DNA of 64,000 bases. Origin: Halostagnicola sp. A-GB9-2. GTDB lineage: Archaea; Halobacteriota; Halobacteria; Halobacteriales; Natrialbaceae. Where the stretch lies: positions 434,001 to 498,000 of the forward strand of contig NZ_JASJOC010000003.1 of the NCBI RefSeq assembly GCF_030068615.1, in the 5' to 3' direction. Below, piece by piece: positions 34,213 through 42,206 of the stretch. A program made the translations under genes and the position numbers. Positions within the stretch are counted from its first letter, which is position 1. Every line of letters starts with the position of its first letter. A model generated the notes under the pieces. The model did no database searches. It worked only from the letters and a program-made list of their open reading frames with translations, and was not told the origin of the DNA.

Positions 34213-35463
34213 TCAGAACAGCAGTTCCTGCTCGAGATCCTGCGGGAGGATCACGTCGATCTCGCCGGCAGATTCGTACTCGTGGAGGACCTCGAGCATG
34301 TCCTCGAAGTCGGTGAGCAACTCGTCTTCGAGTTCGTGATAGAAGACGCTCGTAATCCCCGGCATTCGTGCGGTTCGTTCGAACTCGAGTTCCGCGCGTT
34401 CCCTGCCCGGCTCGCTGATGCGGGAGGCCAGCGCGGTGTTCGAGGTGTATCCCTGCACGGGGTGTCCCCCGCCGAACCCGATTTTGTGATACTCGTCGAC
34501 GAGTTTGACCGTGGTCGCGTCGAAGTCGCCGAAGGGGTACGCGAAGTATCTGGCACCCTCGTCGTAGCCTCGTTCCTCGAGCCACTCCTTTCCCTCGCGG
34601 ATCTCGACTTCCTGTTCGTCGCGGTCCAGATCCGGCAGGTTCGCGTGGGTCACCGTGTGATTGCTCAGACACCACCCGGCGTCGTGGAGGTCCGCGAGTT
34701 GCGATTCGCTGAGGCGGGGATAGTCGGTCCCGTTCCGGCCGACATAGTCGGGATTGATGAACGTGACCGCCTCGTAGCCGTAGTCCTCGAGCAGCGGCAG
34801 GGCCTCGGTGTGGTCGGTGACGTGGGTGTCGTCGAACTGGATCATCACCTTCCCGGTTTCGGGTCGCGGAACGAAGTGGAGGTCGTCGAACCAGACCGTC
34901 CGGGCGGTCTCGTCCGGCGTCCAGAGCTGTAGTTGGATCTCCGTCACCGCGGTTTCGTCGAACTCGTCGTCGAGTTCGTTGATACCGAAATTGTACCGCA
35001 TGAACGGAATATCGCCGCTTACCGCCCGTCGGTAGTCGATCCGATTCCCGTCTTCGTCCAGCAGCCTGATCCAGGGCGAAACGATCGACTCGGCGGTGAC
35101 CGCGACACCCGGAACGACGTTCGAGACGTCGATCGGTTCGTCGAACGCCTTCGAAACTCGTCCGGTCGAGGTCGACGACCCAACCTCGAGTCGAGCGCTC
35201 TGGGTGCCGATGAGCGACCGATCGCCGTCCGCAGAAAGTGACCCCGCGCCTTCGTTCCAGTTCGAGAGGTCCTCGAAGTCGTCTTCGGACCCGGGTTCGA
35301 CGACGCCCGAAGCGGGGACCACTTCGCCGTCGTCTTCATATGATTCGTCTTCAGAAGGACTACTCGAGCCGTTCGATTCGCTGGGTGTGGAGCCCGAACA
35401 GCCCGCGAGACACATCGTCGTCGCCGCAGTCGCCGTCATTGCCAGATATGCGCGCCTGTCCAT
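34213..35463 (-). CDS. Exported polysaccharide deacetylase-like lipoprotein
   Basis: The 416-residue protein has an N-terminal signal with lipobox CLAGCSGS (Cys22 predicted lipidated), then a Ser/Glu/Asp-rich linker and a beta-rich domain (about 50-195). The C-terminal NodB domain starts VMIQFDDTHV (metal Asp pair near 209), continues with the SNHTVTH zinc-ligand pair (about 268-274) and includes YFAYPFGDFDATT. It is expected to remove N-acetyl groups from an exported glycan. The substrate in haloarchaea is unknown. Its stop precedes the palindrome at 34139. Confidence 0.9.
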   Translation of the reverse strand: MDRRAYLAMTATAATTMCLAGCSGSTPSESNGSSSPSEDESYEDDGEVVPASGVVEPGSEDDFEDLSNWNEGAGSLSADGDRSLIGTQSARLEVGSSTSTGRVSKAFDEPIDVSNVVPGVAVTAESIVSPWIRLLDEDGNRIDYRRAVSGDIPFMRYNFGINELDDEFDETAVTEIQLQLWTPDETARTVWFDDLHFVPRPETGKVMIQFDDTHVTDHTEALPLLEDYGYEAVTFINPDYVGRNGTDYPRLSESQLADLHDAGWCLSNHTVTHANLPDLDRDEQEVEIREGKEWLEERGYDEGARYFAYPFGDFDATTVKLVDEYHKIGFGGGHPVQGYTSNTALASRISEPGRERAELEFERTARMPGITSVFYHELEDELLTDFEDMLEVLHEYESAGEIDVILPQDLEQELLF

Positions 35464-35576
35464 GCCGTCGAAACTATCAACGGACGCTATTGTTATGGCT
35501 CGGTTAGCGTCATCGTCTCTGAAGTAGGCGGCGACAACCGCGGGACGGAAGCGGTTTCGAGAACGAAACGGTCCGT

Positions 35577-36206
35577 TCAGGACCGATCGACTGATTCGTC
35601 TTCGGCGGTCTCATCTGGTGTGGATGCGGCGTCAACGCCGACCGCGCTCGAGACGTCGATTTCGTCGTCGGGTTCGTCTTGCCCGCCGATGATCAGTTCG
35701 CCGTCCTCGGTTTCGACGTAGACGTCGTCGGCGAACCCACCTTCTGCATGCGGGTGATCGGGATCCTCGAGTCGCTCCGGCGTCGAGGCCGCTTCAGGGA
35801 GGCCGCCGGAGGGTGCAAACTCGCCGAGCGGGTCGTCGATGGTAATCCCCCACGTCTCGAAGAAGTCGGCGTATCGATCGTAGTGGTCCTCGAGTTCGTC
35901 GCCGGGAAATTCCATCATCTCCGTCCAGCCGTGGTTGTAGAAGTCAAAATTCGACTGAATGTGTGTTATTTCGCGCGCCTCGGCTTCCGAGAACCCCTCC
36001 TGAAGCGCCGCAAGGTAGGTATCCATCGTCGCGTCGAAGAAGGCGTCGAGTCGCGGCTTGCGCTCCTCAGCGTGTGCGGGATCGGCTTTCTTCGTGAATA
36101 TTTTCGTGTGCATTCGGACGAGGCCCGATTTGGCGACCGATCGGACGACGGGCGTCTCGAGGGCTTTTCTCGAGGCGAAGTGACGGGCGTTCTGGCGGAT
36201 CTTCAT
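35577..36206 (-). CDS. DUF6149 family protein
   Basis: The 209-residue soluble protein begins MKIRQNARHFASRKALETP, which matches my memory of the haloarchaeal DUF6149 family. The central part has HIQSNFDFYNHGWTEMMEFP. The last ~70 residues are very acidic and probably disordered (ETEDGELIIGGQDEPDDE). There is no membrane segment or known catalytic motif. The ATG at 36206 removes a 29-residue arginine-rich extension. It is divergent from the oxidoreductase at 36327 across a 120-base AT-rich gap. Confidence 0.65.
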   Translation of the reverse strand: MKIRQNARHFASRKALETPVVRSVAKSGLVRMHTKIFTKKADPAHAEERKPRLDAFFDATMDTYLAALQEGFSEAEAREITHIQSNFDFYNHGWTEMMEFPGDELEDHYDRYADFFETWGITIDDPLGEFAPSGGLPEAASTPERLEDPDHPHAEGGFADDVYVETEDGELIIGGQDEPDDEIDVSSAVGVDAASTPDETAEDESVDRS

Positions 36207-36326
36207 ACCGATACGTGTGAACCCGAGGATAAAGAGGCGTTTGGATAGCGAAAAACTGCATAATCGAACACGGAAACGTCGCCGAGATAGCAATCCACTT
36301 TAACCCTCGTTACGAACGATCCGAAT

Positions 36327-37565
36327 ATGACCGAGTACGTAATCATCGGTGACGGGATCTCGGGTAGCTCGGCCGCTGAGACCCTCCGGGAGGAAGACCC
36401 GGACGCGAATATCACGATCATCACCGATGAGGGGGAGCCACTGTACAATCGCATTCTCATCAAAGAACACGCGAAAGGCAAACTTCCGGAGGCTCCGATT
36501 TCGATCCACGACGAGGACTGGTACGCCGAACGAGAGATCGAACTCTCGTTGAACACCCACGTGACGACGATCGACTCTGAGGAAAAGATCGTCCGGATTC
36601 ACGAGGGCGAGGACATCCCCTACGACAAACTCCTGATCGCGACAGGCGGGACACCGACACAGCTTCCGGTTCCCAACAGCGACGCCGAGGGGATCCACCA
36701 CTTCTGGACGTTCCAGGATGCACGCGCGATCCGCGAGAGCGCTGAAGCCGCAGACGATGCAGTCGTCGTCGGTGCCGGTCTGCTCGGAATCGACTTCGCG
36801 GCCGTCTGTGGCGCACAGGGCGTCGAGGGCAAATACCTGATGCGCGGTGACCGCTGGTGGCGCTACGCACTGTCGGCCGACGGTGCCGAGATCATGCACA
36901 ATGGTATGCGCGACGTCGGCGTCGAACCGGTGTTCGACAGCGGTGTCGATCATTTCGAGACGGACGACGACGGACAGGTCGCCGCGGCGGTCGATCCGAA
37001 CGGCGAGCGCTATGAGTGTGACTTCGCCGGCGTCGCCATCGGGCTCACGTTCAACACCGAATTCCTCTACGGAACCGACCTCGAGATGGAGAACGGGATC
37101 GTCGTCGACGAGTACATGGAGACGAACCTCGAGGACGTCTACGCCGCCGGCGACATCACGCGGTTTTACGACGTGTTGCTGGGCGAGCAGGCCCAGAACG
37201 GATCGTGGGGCTCGGCCAAGGAACAGGGCCGTGTCGCCGCGACCAATATGGCGGCTGACGCCCAGTCAGAGGAGTTTCAGTGGGTTTCCTCCTATTCGAT
37301 CACGCACTTTGACTTCCCGTTCCTCTCGTTCGGTCACCCGACCCTCGGCGACGAGCACGCGGAACGTCGCTACAGCGACACCGAGTGGCGACGGGTCGCG
37401 TTCAAAGACGGCAAGATCGTCGGCGGCGTCCTGATCGGGGATCTCTCCCCGCAGAGTACGTTCAAGAAGCTCATGCGCCAACAGCGCGACGTCGCGGATC
37501 AGGCGGAGCTTCTCCTCGAGCAGTCCGTCGACATGGATAAGCTCGCACCGGCACAAGAGCAGTAA
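36327..37565 (+). CDS. NAD(P)/FAD-dependent oxidoreductase
   Basis: The 412-residue flavoprotein has an N-terminal FAD Rossmann fold MTEYVIIGDGISGSSAAETL (GDGISG in place of the usual GxGxxG), PLYNRILIKEHAKGK, and LLIATGGTP. A second nucleotide fold carries AVVVGAGLLGIDFAAVCGAQ (about 150-170). The FAD-binding C-terminal motif VYAAGDITRF (about 270) and a thioredoxin-reductase-like end follow. This resembles the ferredoxin/rubredoxin reductase type with C-terminal domain. The electron partner is unknown. No disulfide CxxC is present, so it is not a thioredoxin reductase. Confidence 0.88.
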   Translation: MTEYVIIGDGISGSSAAETLREEDPDANITIITDEGEPLYNRILIKEHAKGKLPEAPISIHDEDWYAEREIELSLNTHVTTIDSEEKIVRIHEGEDIPYDKLLIATGGTPTQLPVPNSDAEGIHHFWTFQDARAIRESAEAADDAVVVGAGLLGIDFAAVCGAQGVEGKYLMRGDRWWRYALSADGAEIMHNGMRDVGVEPVFDSGVDHFETDDDGQVAAAVDPNGERYECDFAGVAIGLTFNTEFLYGTDLEMENGIVVDEYMETNLEDVYAAGDITRFYDVLLGEQAQNGSWGSAKEQGRVAATNMAADAQSEEFQWVSSYSITHFDFPFLSFGHPTLGDEHAERRYSDTEWRRVAFKDGKIVGGVLIGDLSPQSTFKKLMRQQRDVADQAELLLEQSVDMDKLAPAQEQ

Positions 37566-37743
37566 TTCGTTCGCGGTTCGTTCCCGTCTTTCCCCTCGAA
37601 CAGACTGACTGACAGCTCGTTCGGCGAGTGCCGGAATCGGCTGGTTCTCACGGATCGAACCGGGTCATGGCCCACCTCGGACCGGTTGATGGCTCCTCGA
37701 GGCAAACGTTTATGGTCGACCATGTTATTTGATATCAATAGAC

Positions 37744-37965
37744 ATGGCAACCAGTGAAACCATCGATCGATCACCGACGCTTCGGCGCGTCGAGTCAGTT
37801 CCTCCGGACGCGACCGTACGCCACATCGATCAACTCGAGGAGCCGACATTGGCGTGGTTTCTCGAGACCCTCGAGTCCGGTGCGACCCCGACCGTCGACG
37901 CTCCGGGACTCGAAGACGGGGAGATCATCGTTTTCACTGCGTGCTATCGGTTCGAACTGTCCTGA
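37744..37965 (+). CDS. Small hypothetical haloarchaeal protein
   Basis: The 73-residue acidic protein (MATSETIDRSPTLRR to TACYRFELS) has no signal or membrane segment and one Cys near the end. A TTTATG box lies about 35 bases upstream of the ATG at 37744, suiting a leaderless transcript. I do not recognise the family. It stands alone between two transcription units. Confidence 0.55.
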   Translation: MATSETIDRSPTLRRVESVPPDATVRHIDQLEEPTLAWFLETLESGATPTVDAPGLEDGEIIVFTACYRFELS

Positions 37966-38059
37966 GGACGTTCGCGCTCACGCGCGTTCTCTCGTCTGGG
38001 AGTACAGTCTGTGAGTAACTGGGAGCAAAGCGACTACTGGAATGGCCGAGATTAACCGG

Positions 38060-39235
38060 CTACTCCTCCCCGAGCGCGGTAATCAGACCGCCCGATCCAC
38101 TCATCATGATTACTTCCGGCAACGTTACGACGTCACCGCGTCCATCGGTCTCGACGCTCCACCTCGTCGTCCCGTCCGACCGATCCAGCGCCCGCAGTTG
38201 GCCGTCCTCGGTGACGAGCACCGCTTCGCCGCTAATCGTGGGGGGTCCGGCGTCATTGGTTGCCAGTTCGGTGGTCCAGGCCGCTTCCCCGTCTCGAGTG
38301 ATCGCGTAGAGCGCCTCACGCATCGGAACGTACACGTAATTCTCGTCGAGTGCGAGCGGGGATTCGAACCTGTCGCCGGGCACGTTGAACGTCCAGCGTT
38401 CGGTCCCGTCGGTGTCGAAGGCGTGAACGAGACTGTCACCCTGCACGACCACCAGTCCGTCATCGACGACCGGCCCCGCGGAGACGCCAGCAGTCGATCG
38501 GAACCACCGCAGGTCGCCGGTCTCGGCGTCGACGGCGACCAGGCCGGTCTCTCCCGCCATCGAACCGAGATACAGCGTCCCGTCGTGGACGGCGATCGAA
38601 CCGGCGAAGGTATAACTCGAGTCGTCTGGGTCGATCTCGTGAGCCCACTGGAGTGAGCCGCTGAACGCTGAAAGCGCGTGGACGCTCCCGCCCCAATCGG
38701 GGACGTAGATCGCAGCGCCGTCGACCGTCGGCGGCGCGGTTACTCGTGCGTCGATATCGTAGAGCCACTCCTCGGCGCCGTCGCGTTCGTCGAACCCGAC
38801 GAGACGGCCCTGCTCGGTGGCTGTCTGGACGCTGAGGACGATGCGAGAGCCGTGTACCACGGGAGGCGAGTTTGCCCCCGACCGAAGCGGAATTCGCCAT
38901 CGCTCCTCGCCGGATCCGGCTTCGAGGGCGTACAAGTGGTGTCGGTGTGGGTCTCGATCGGACACGGCGTCGACCGGCACGTATATCCGGCTGTCGGCCA
39001 CTGACGGCGTGCCGGCCGCTCGAGCGTCCTCGAGTTCGGTCGTCCAGACGGTCTCCGGCTCGATGGGTCCCTCGGGGCTCCATCGGGTTTGGCCCGGCTC
39101 TCGGCCGACCATCGGCCACTCGCCGTCGACGACTCCGAGGTCGCCGGACGGATTGGCTTGAGAGGCACACCCGGCGAGACCAGCGCTGATAGCGCCAAGC
39201 GCTGCGAGGGCCTGGCGACGCGTGAGGGAAGGCAT
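38060..39235 (-). CDS. PQQ-like beta-propeller lipoprotein
   Basis: The 391-residue protein has a Tat/lipobox N-terminus (TRRQALAALGAISAGLAGCASQ, written here in parts: TRRQALAALG and LAGC). The body holds repeated propeller blades with a W motif, for example GEWPMVGREPGQTRWSPEG, EERWRIPLRSG, GSLQWAHEIDP, GDLRWFRSTAG, ERWTFNVPG and TTRWSVETDG, typical of PQQ-like repeats as in BamB. It is probably an exported, lipid-anchored beta-propeller. The start ATG at 39235 (MPSLTRRQ) places the Tat motif near the N-terminus; ATGs at 39256 and 39307 are less likely. Role unknown. Confidence 0.85.
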   Translation of the reverse strand: MPSLTRRQALAALGAISAGLAGCASQANPSGDLGVVDGEWPMVGREPGQTRWSPEGPIEPETVWTTELEDARAAGTPSVADSRIYVPVDAVSDRDPHRHHLYALEAGSGEERWRIPLRSGANSPPVVHGSRIVLSVQTATEQGRLVGFDERDGAEEWLYDIDARVTAPPTVDGAAIYVPDWGGSVHALSAFSGSLQWAHEIDPDDSSYTFAGSIAVHDGTLYLGSMAGETGLVAVDAETGDLRWFRSTAGVSAGPVVDDGLVVVQGDSLVHAFDTDGTERWTFNVPGDRFESPLALDENYVYVPMREALYAITRDGEAAWTTELATNDAGPPTISGEAVLVTEDGQLRALDRSDGTTRWSVETDGRGDVVTLPEVIMMSGSGGLITALGEE

Positions 39236-39565
39236 TTCGTGAAAATTGACAGACATTCCAAGTAAGCGTTTGGTTGTTCGAGTGAACGCCGTCGAATCGT
39301 TCCTCACGGATCAGGTGTACGAAAATTCCGCCTTGAGCAGGTTCCCGCATCTCGCGTTTGCTTTCAGGTGAGCGTGAGACGTTACGTGGAGCGAGTAACG
39401 TACTGATTCGCGAATGCCGAAGAACGAGGGTGTTCGCCAAGAGTCGTGGGATCCGCCAAGAGTCGGCTCGAGTCGGCGAACTCGTCCCCGGTAACTAGCC
39501 GATTCGGTTCCGGCTCGAGTGCCGGAACAACAACGATTTAGTGAGTTATCCGACCATAGCCGTTC
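39236..39565. other. Divergent intergenic region
   Basis: This is 330 bases between divergent genes. It holds a direct repeat CGCCAAGAGTCG (about 39434 and 39452) followed by GGCTCGAGTCGGCGAA, but no gene that I can support. The direct repeat may be an operator for one of the neighbouring promoters. Confidence 0.35.
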
Positions 39566-40882
39566 ATGGCACGACAACAGGCCGAAGTCTCCGGGCCCTA
39601 CGACGCGTTTCGGCAATTTTTCTCCCTCCGACGGGACGTGTTGGTTCTCTCGGTCGCGATGTTCGCGTTCAGCCTGGGCTTTCAGATGACAAACCGGTTT
39701 ATTCCGGACTATCTCGTCTACCTCGGCGCGGGCGGCTTCGTCGTCGGCCTGTTCGCCACGCTCGGAAATGTCATCGGCGCGGTCTACCCCTACTACGGCG
39801 GGATCGTCTCGGATCGCGTTGGTTCTCGGTACGCCCTGACCGTTTTCGGCTTTCTCTCGACGTTCGGATTCGTGATCTGGCTGGCTTCGGCCTACATTCC
39901 GACTATCGATCTCGGTGCGATCGTCCTCGAGCCGTGGGTCTGGGTCTTCGTCGGCCTGCTGTTGGCCCAGTGTTGGAAGTCCTTCGGGATCGGCGGCCAC
40001 TACGCGATCGTCAAGCAGGCGACCGAGCCCAGTCGGTTGGCCCGCGGCTTTGCCAGCACGGAAACGTTCCGGCGGACGGCGTTCCTGATCGCCCCGCTGA
40101 TCGTAGCCGTTCTGGTGGTCGACGATCTGATGCCCGGGTTCCTGTGGGTGCTCGTCATCGGGATCGTCTTCGCGCTGTTGGGCACGATTGCACAGCACCT
40201 CCTGTACGACGCCGACGCGGACACCGTCGGCAAGGAGTTTCAGGGCGTCGGACAGGTGGTCGACGACTTGCGTTCGCTTCCCGACCCGTTAGGTCCGCTG
40301 TTAGTCGGCGACGCGCTGGTTCGATTCGCGAACGGGATGGTGTACGCGTTTTTCATCCTGGTCATCACCCTCGAGATGGGAATCGGGCTGGCGCTGTCTC
40401 TCCCCGCGGTCGGCACGGTCGAGCTCTCGCCAGCCGCGTTCTTCGGCGTGCTCCTGAGCGTCGAGATGTTCGTCGCGTTGCTGACGATGGCCCCGGCCGC
40501 CAAAATAGCGGAGTACACCGGTCTCAAGGCGGTCGTCGGGCTCGGATTTTTCGTCTACGCGATCTTCCCGATCATGCTGATATTCGCGCCGGAGAACGTC
40601 TGGATTCTGATCGCCCTCTTTGCTTTTTCGGGCCTTCGATTCGCCGGACTGCCGGCCCATAAGGCCCTGATCGTCGGCCCGGCCGAGCGGGGCGCGGGCG
40701 GGCGGGTTACGGGCTCGTACTACCTCGTTCGCGGTGCGATCGTGATTCCGAGCGGCGCGCTCGGCGGGTTCCTGTGGCAGTACGCCACCCCGGAACTCTC
40801 GTTCGTGATCGCCTCGATCATCGGGATGGTCGGCGTCGTCTACTTCCTGGTCTTCGGCGAGGAGTTCGAGGCCTACAAGTAG
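39566..40882 (+). CDS. MFS transporter
   Basis: The 438-residue major facilitator protein has about 12 helices. The N-terminus reads SLRRDVLVLSVAMFAFSLGF. The loop after helix 2 is GGIVSDRVGSRYALTVFGF (typical G-x-x-SDRxGxR). A cytoplasmic middle loop (about 210-240) is acidic. A second set of six helices ends with VVYFLVFGEEFEAYK. The substrate is unknown. The gene ends 95 bases before a convergent SHOCT gene. Confidence 0.9.
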   Translation: MARQQAEVSGPYDAFRQFFSLRRDVLVLSVAMFAFSLGFQMTNRFIPDYLVYLGAGGFVVGLFATLGNVIGAVYPYYGGIVSDRVGSRYALTVFGFLSTFGFVIWLASAYIPTIDLGAIVLEPWVWVFVGLLLAQCWKSFGIGGHYAIVKQATEPSRLARGFASTETFRRTAFLIAPLIVAVLVVDDLMPGFLWVLVIGIVFALLGTIAQHLLYDADADTVGKEFQGVGQVVDDLRSLPDPLGPLLVGDALVRFANGMVYAFFILVITLEMGIGLALSLPAVGTVELSPAAFFGVLLSVEMFVALLTMAPAAKIAEYTGLKAVVGLGFFVYAIFPIMLIFAPENVWILIALFAFSGLRFAGLPAHKALIVGPAERGAGGRVTGSYYLVRGAIVIPSGALGGFLWQYATPELSFVIASIIGMVGVVYFLVFGEEFEAYK

Positions 40883-40976
40883 CACTGCGCGGCGATTCCC
40901 GCCTCGAGCGGTTCACCACCGATACCTGCTTGCGCAGTTTCCCCCGATACTCGCCTGGAGTGAGTCAGCCCGGTGC

Positions 40977-41441
40977 TCACGCCAACTCCCGTTCGTCCGG
41001 TTCGGCGTCGCGCCGATCGAAGTCGGAATCGGCGGCGTTCTCGTTGCGGGCAGACCACTCTTTCGAACCGGTCGCGCGATCGCTATCGCTCGCTCGAGCC
41101 AGTTCGTCGACCTCGAGAAGTTGCTGGGTCTTGTGCTCCAATTCCGCTTCGGAAAGTTCCCCGCGGGCGTACCGACCCTTGAGTTCCTCGAGCGGATCCG
41201 TCTCTTTCTCGCTGGCGTCGATCCGTTCCGCTTTTTCCTCGCCCCACCACTCCTCGACGGCCTCGCGGTCACCGAACAGGAGCGCGACGAGTGCCGATCC
41301 GAAGAAGACGCCGAACGCTCCCGCGACGATGAGCCAGATCGTTCCGGTCGCGAACCCGACGGCGGCGACCCCGGCCATCAGAATCGCGAACACCCCGGTA
41401 ACGTTCCGTCGAAGGCGCTCGAGCGGACCGGCTTCGCTCAT
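40977..41441 (-). CDS. SHOCT domain membrane protein
   Basis: The 154-residue protein has two N-terminal membrane helices (about residues 17-33 and 37-56). A SHOCT motif follows at about 80-112 (DPLEELKGRYARGELSEAEL). The tail is Asp/Glu/Arg-rich. SHOCT is a short two-helix motif at the ends of many bacterial and archaeal membrane proteins, often linked to oligomerisation. Function unknown. It is convergent with the MFS gene and divergent from the DUF7124 gene. Confidence 0.85.
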   Translation of the reverse strand: MSEAGPLERLRRNVTGVFAILMAGVAAVGFATGTIWLIVAGAFGVFFGSALVALLFGDREAVEEWWGEEKAERIDASEKETDPLEELKGRYARGELSEAELEHKTQQLLEVDELARASDSDRATGSKEWSARNENAADSDFDRRDAEPDERELA

Positions 41442-41594
41442 GACAATTGCGCACGACTTTCAAGTTGAAAAACGTTGCCAGTCGACCCGCTGGGACCGCC
41501 GGGCGGTTTCGGTATCAATCACGTTGGTTTGAACCCCGGCCACGTCGGTTTCGGTATCGAAGCCGTTTTGCCTCGGCCACGCCTTTGTCCGTGC

Positions 41595-42005
41595 ATGAAC
41601 GGCGATAGCGACATGACCCTGGCGTTCGAACTCGAGGCGCTCAAGGAGGTCGCCTCCCCCGAAGAAGTCTTCGAGGACGCCAGAAGCTGGACCACCTACA
41701 TCGGTGTCGTCTCCGAGAAACCGACCTACGTCGTGACGAACTTCACGCGAAAGAACCGCGTTCGTCAGGACTTTTTCTCGGGACCGCGCGGCGTCGACGA
41801 GAGTCTCAGCGGCGTCAAAGGGCAGTTCGACACGGATCGTTACGTCTTCATCGGAGCGAGCGACGACGACGAGGTGCGAGCCGAGAAACTCGACTGGGAG
41901 TACCTCGACATCGAAGACGCCGCCGAGGCCGCCGACTGGACGATGGCGGCCGAAACGGAACCCGAGGAGATCGAAACGGACTCGTCTCGAGACGACTGGC
42001 CCTGA
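41595..42005 (+). CDS. DUF7124 family protein
   Basis: The 136-residue acidic protein (MNGDSDMTLAFELEAL start) contains VFEDARSWTTYIGVVSEKP and GPRGVDESLSGVKGQFDTD, which I recognise as the haloarchaeal DUF7124 domain. It has no membrane segment. The end is a poorly conserved acidic tail. The ATG at 41595 removes a 40-residue Gly/Pro-rich extension running back to 41475. Function unknown. Confidence 0.7.
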   Translation: MNGDSDMTLAFELEALKEVASPEEVFEDARSWTTYIGVVSEKPTYVVTNFTRKNRVRQDFFSGPRGVDESLSGVKGQFDTDRYVFIGASDDDEVRAEKLDWEYLDIEDAAEAADWTMAAETEPEEIETDSSRDDWP

Positions 42006-42206
42006 GCACATTACTCGATTTTTCTTTCGTCGCTCGATCCCACAGTGAATTGACACTATACCCCATCCAGATAGCTACGCGTTTCTATAAGTCCGTGGTC
42101 GTTCCAGCGGGTAATCTTGTGATAATCGACGGTTCCAGCCAACAGCATCGGACTGTCGGTGTAACGGTCGGGGGTACCCTTTGAGTGTCTCGGGAAGATT
42201 TAGACG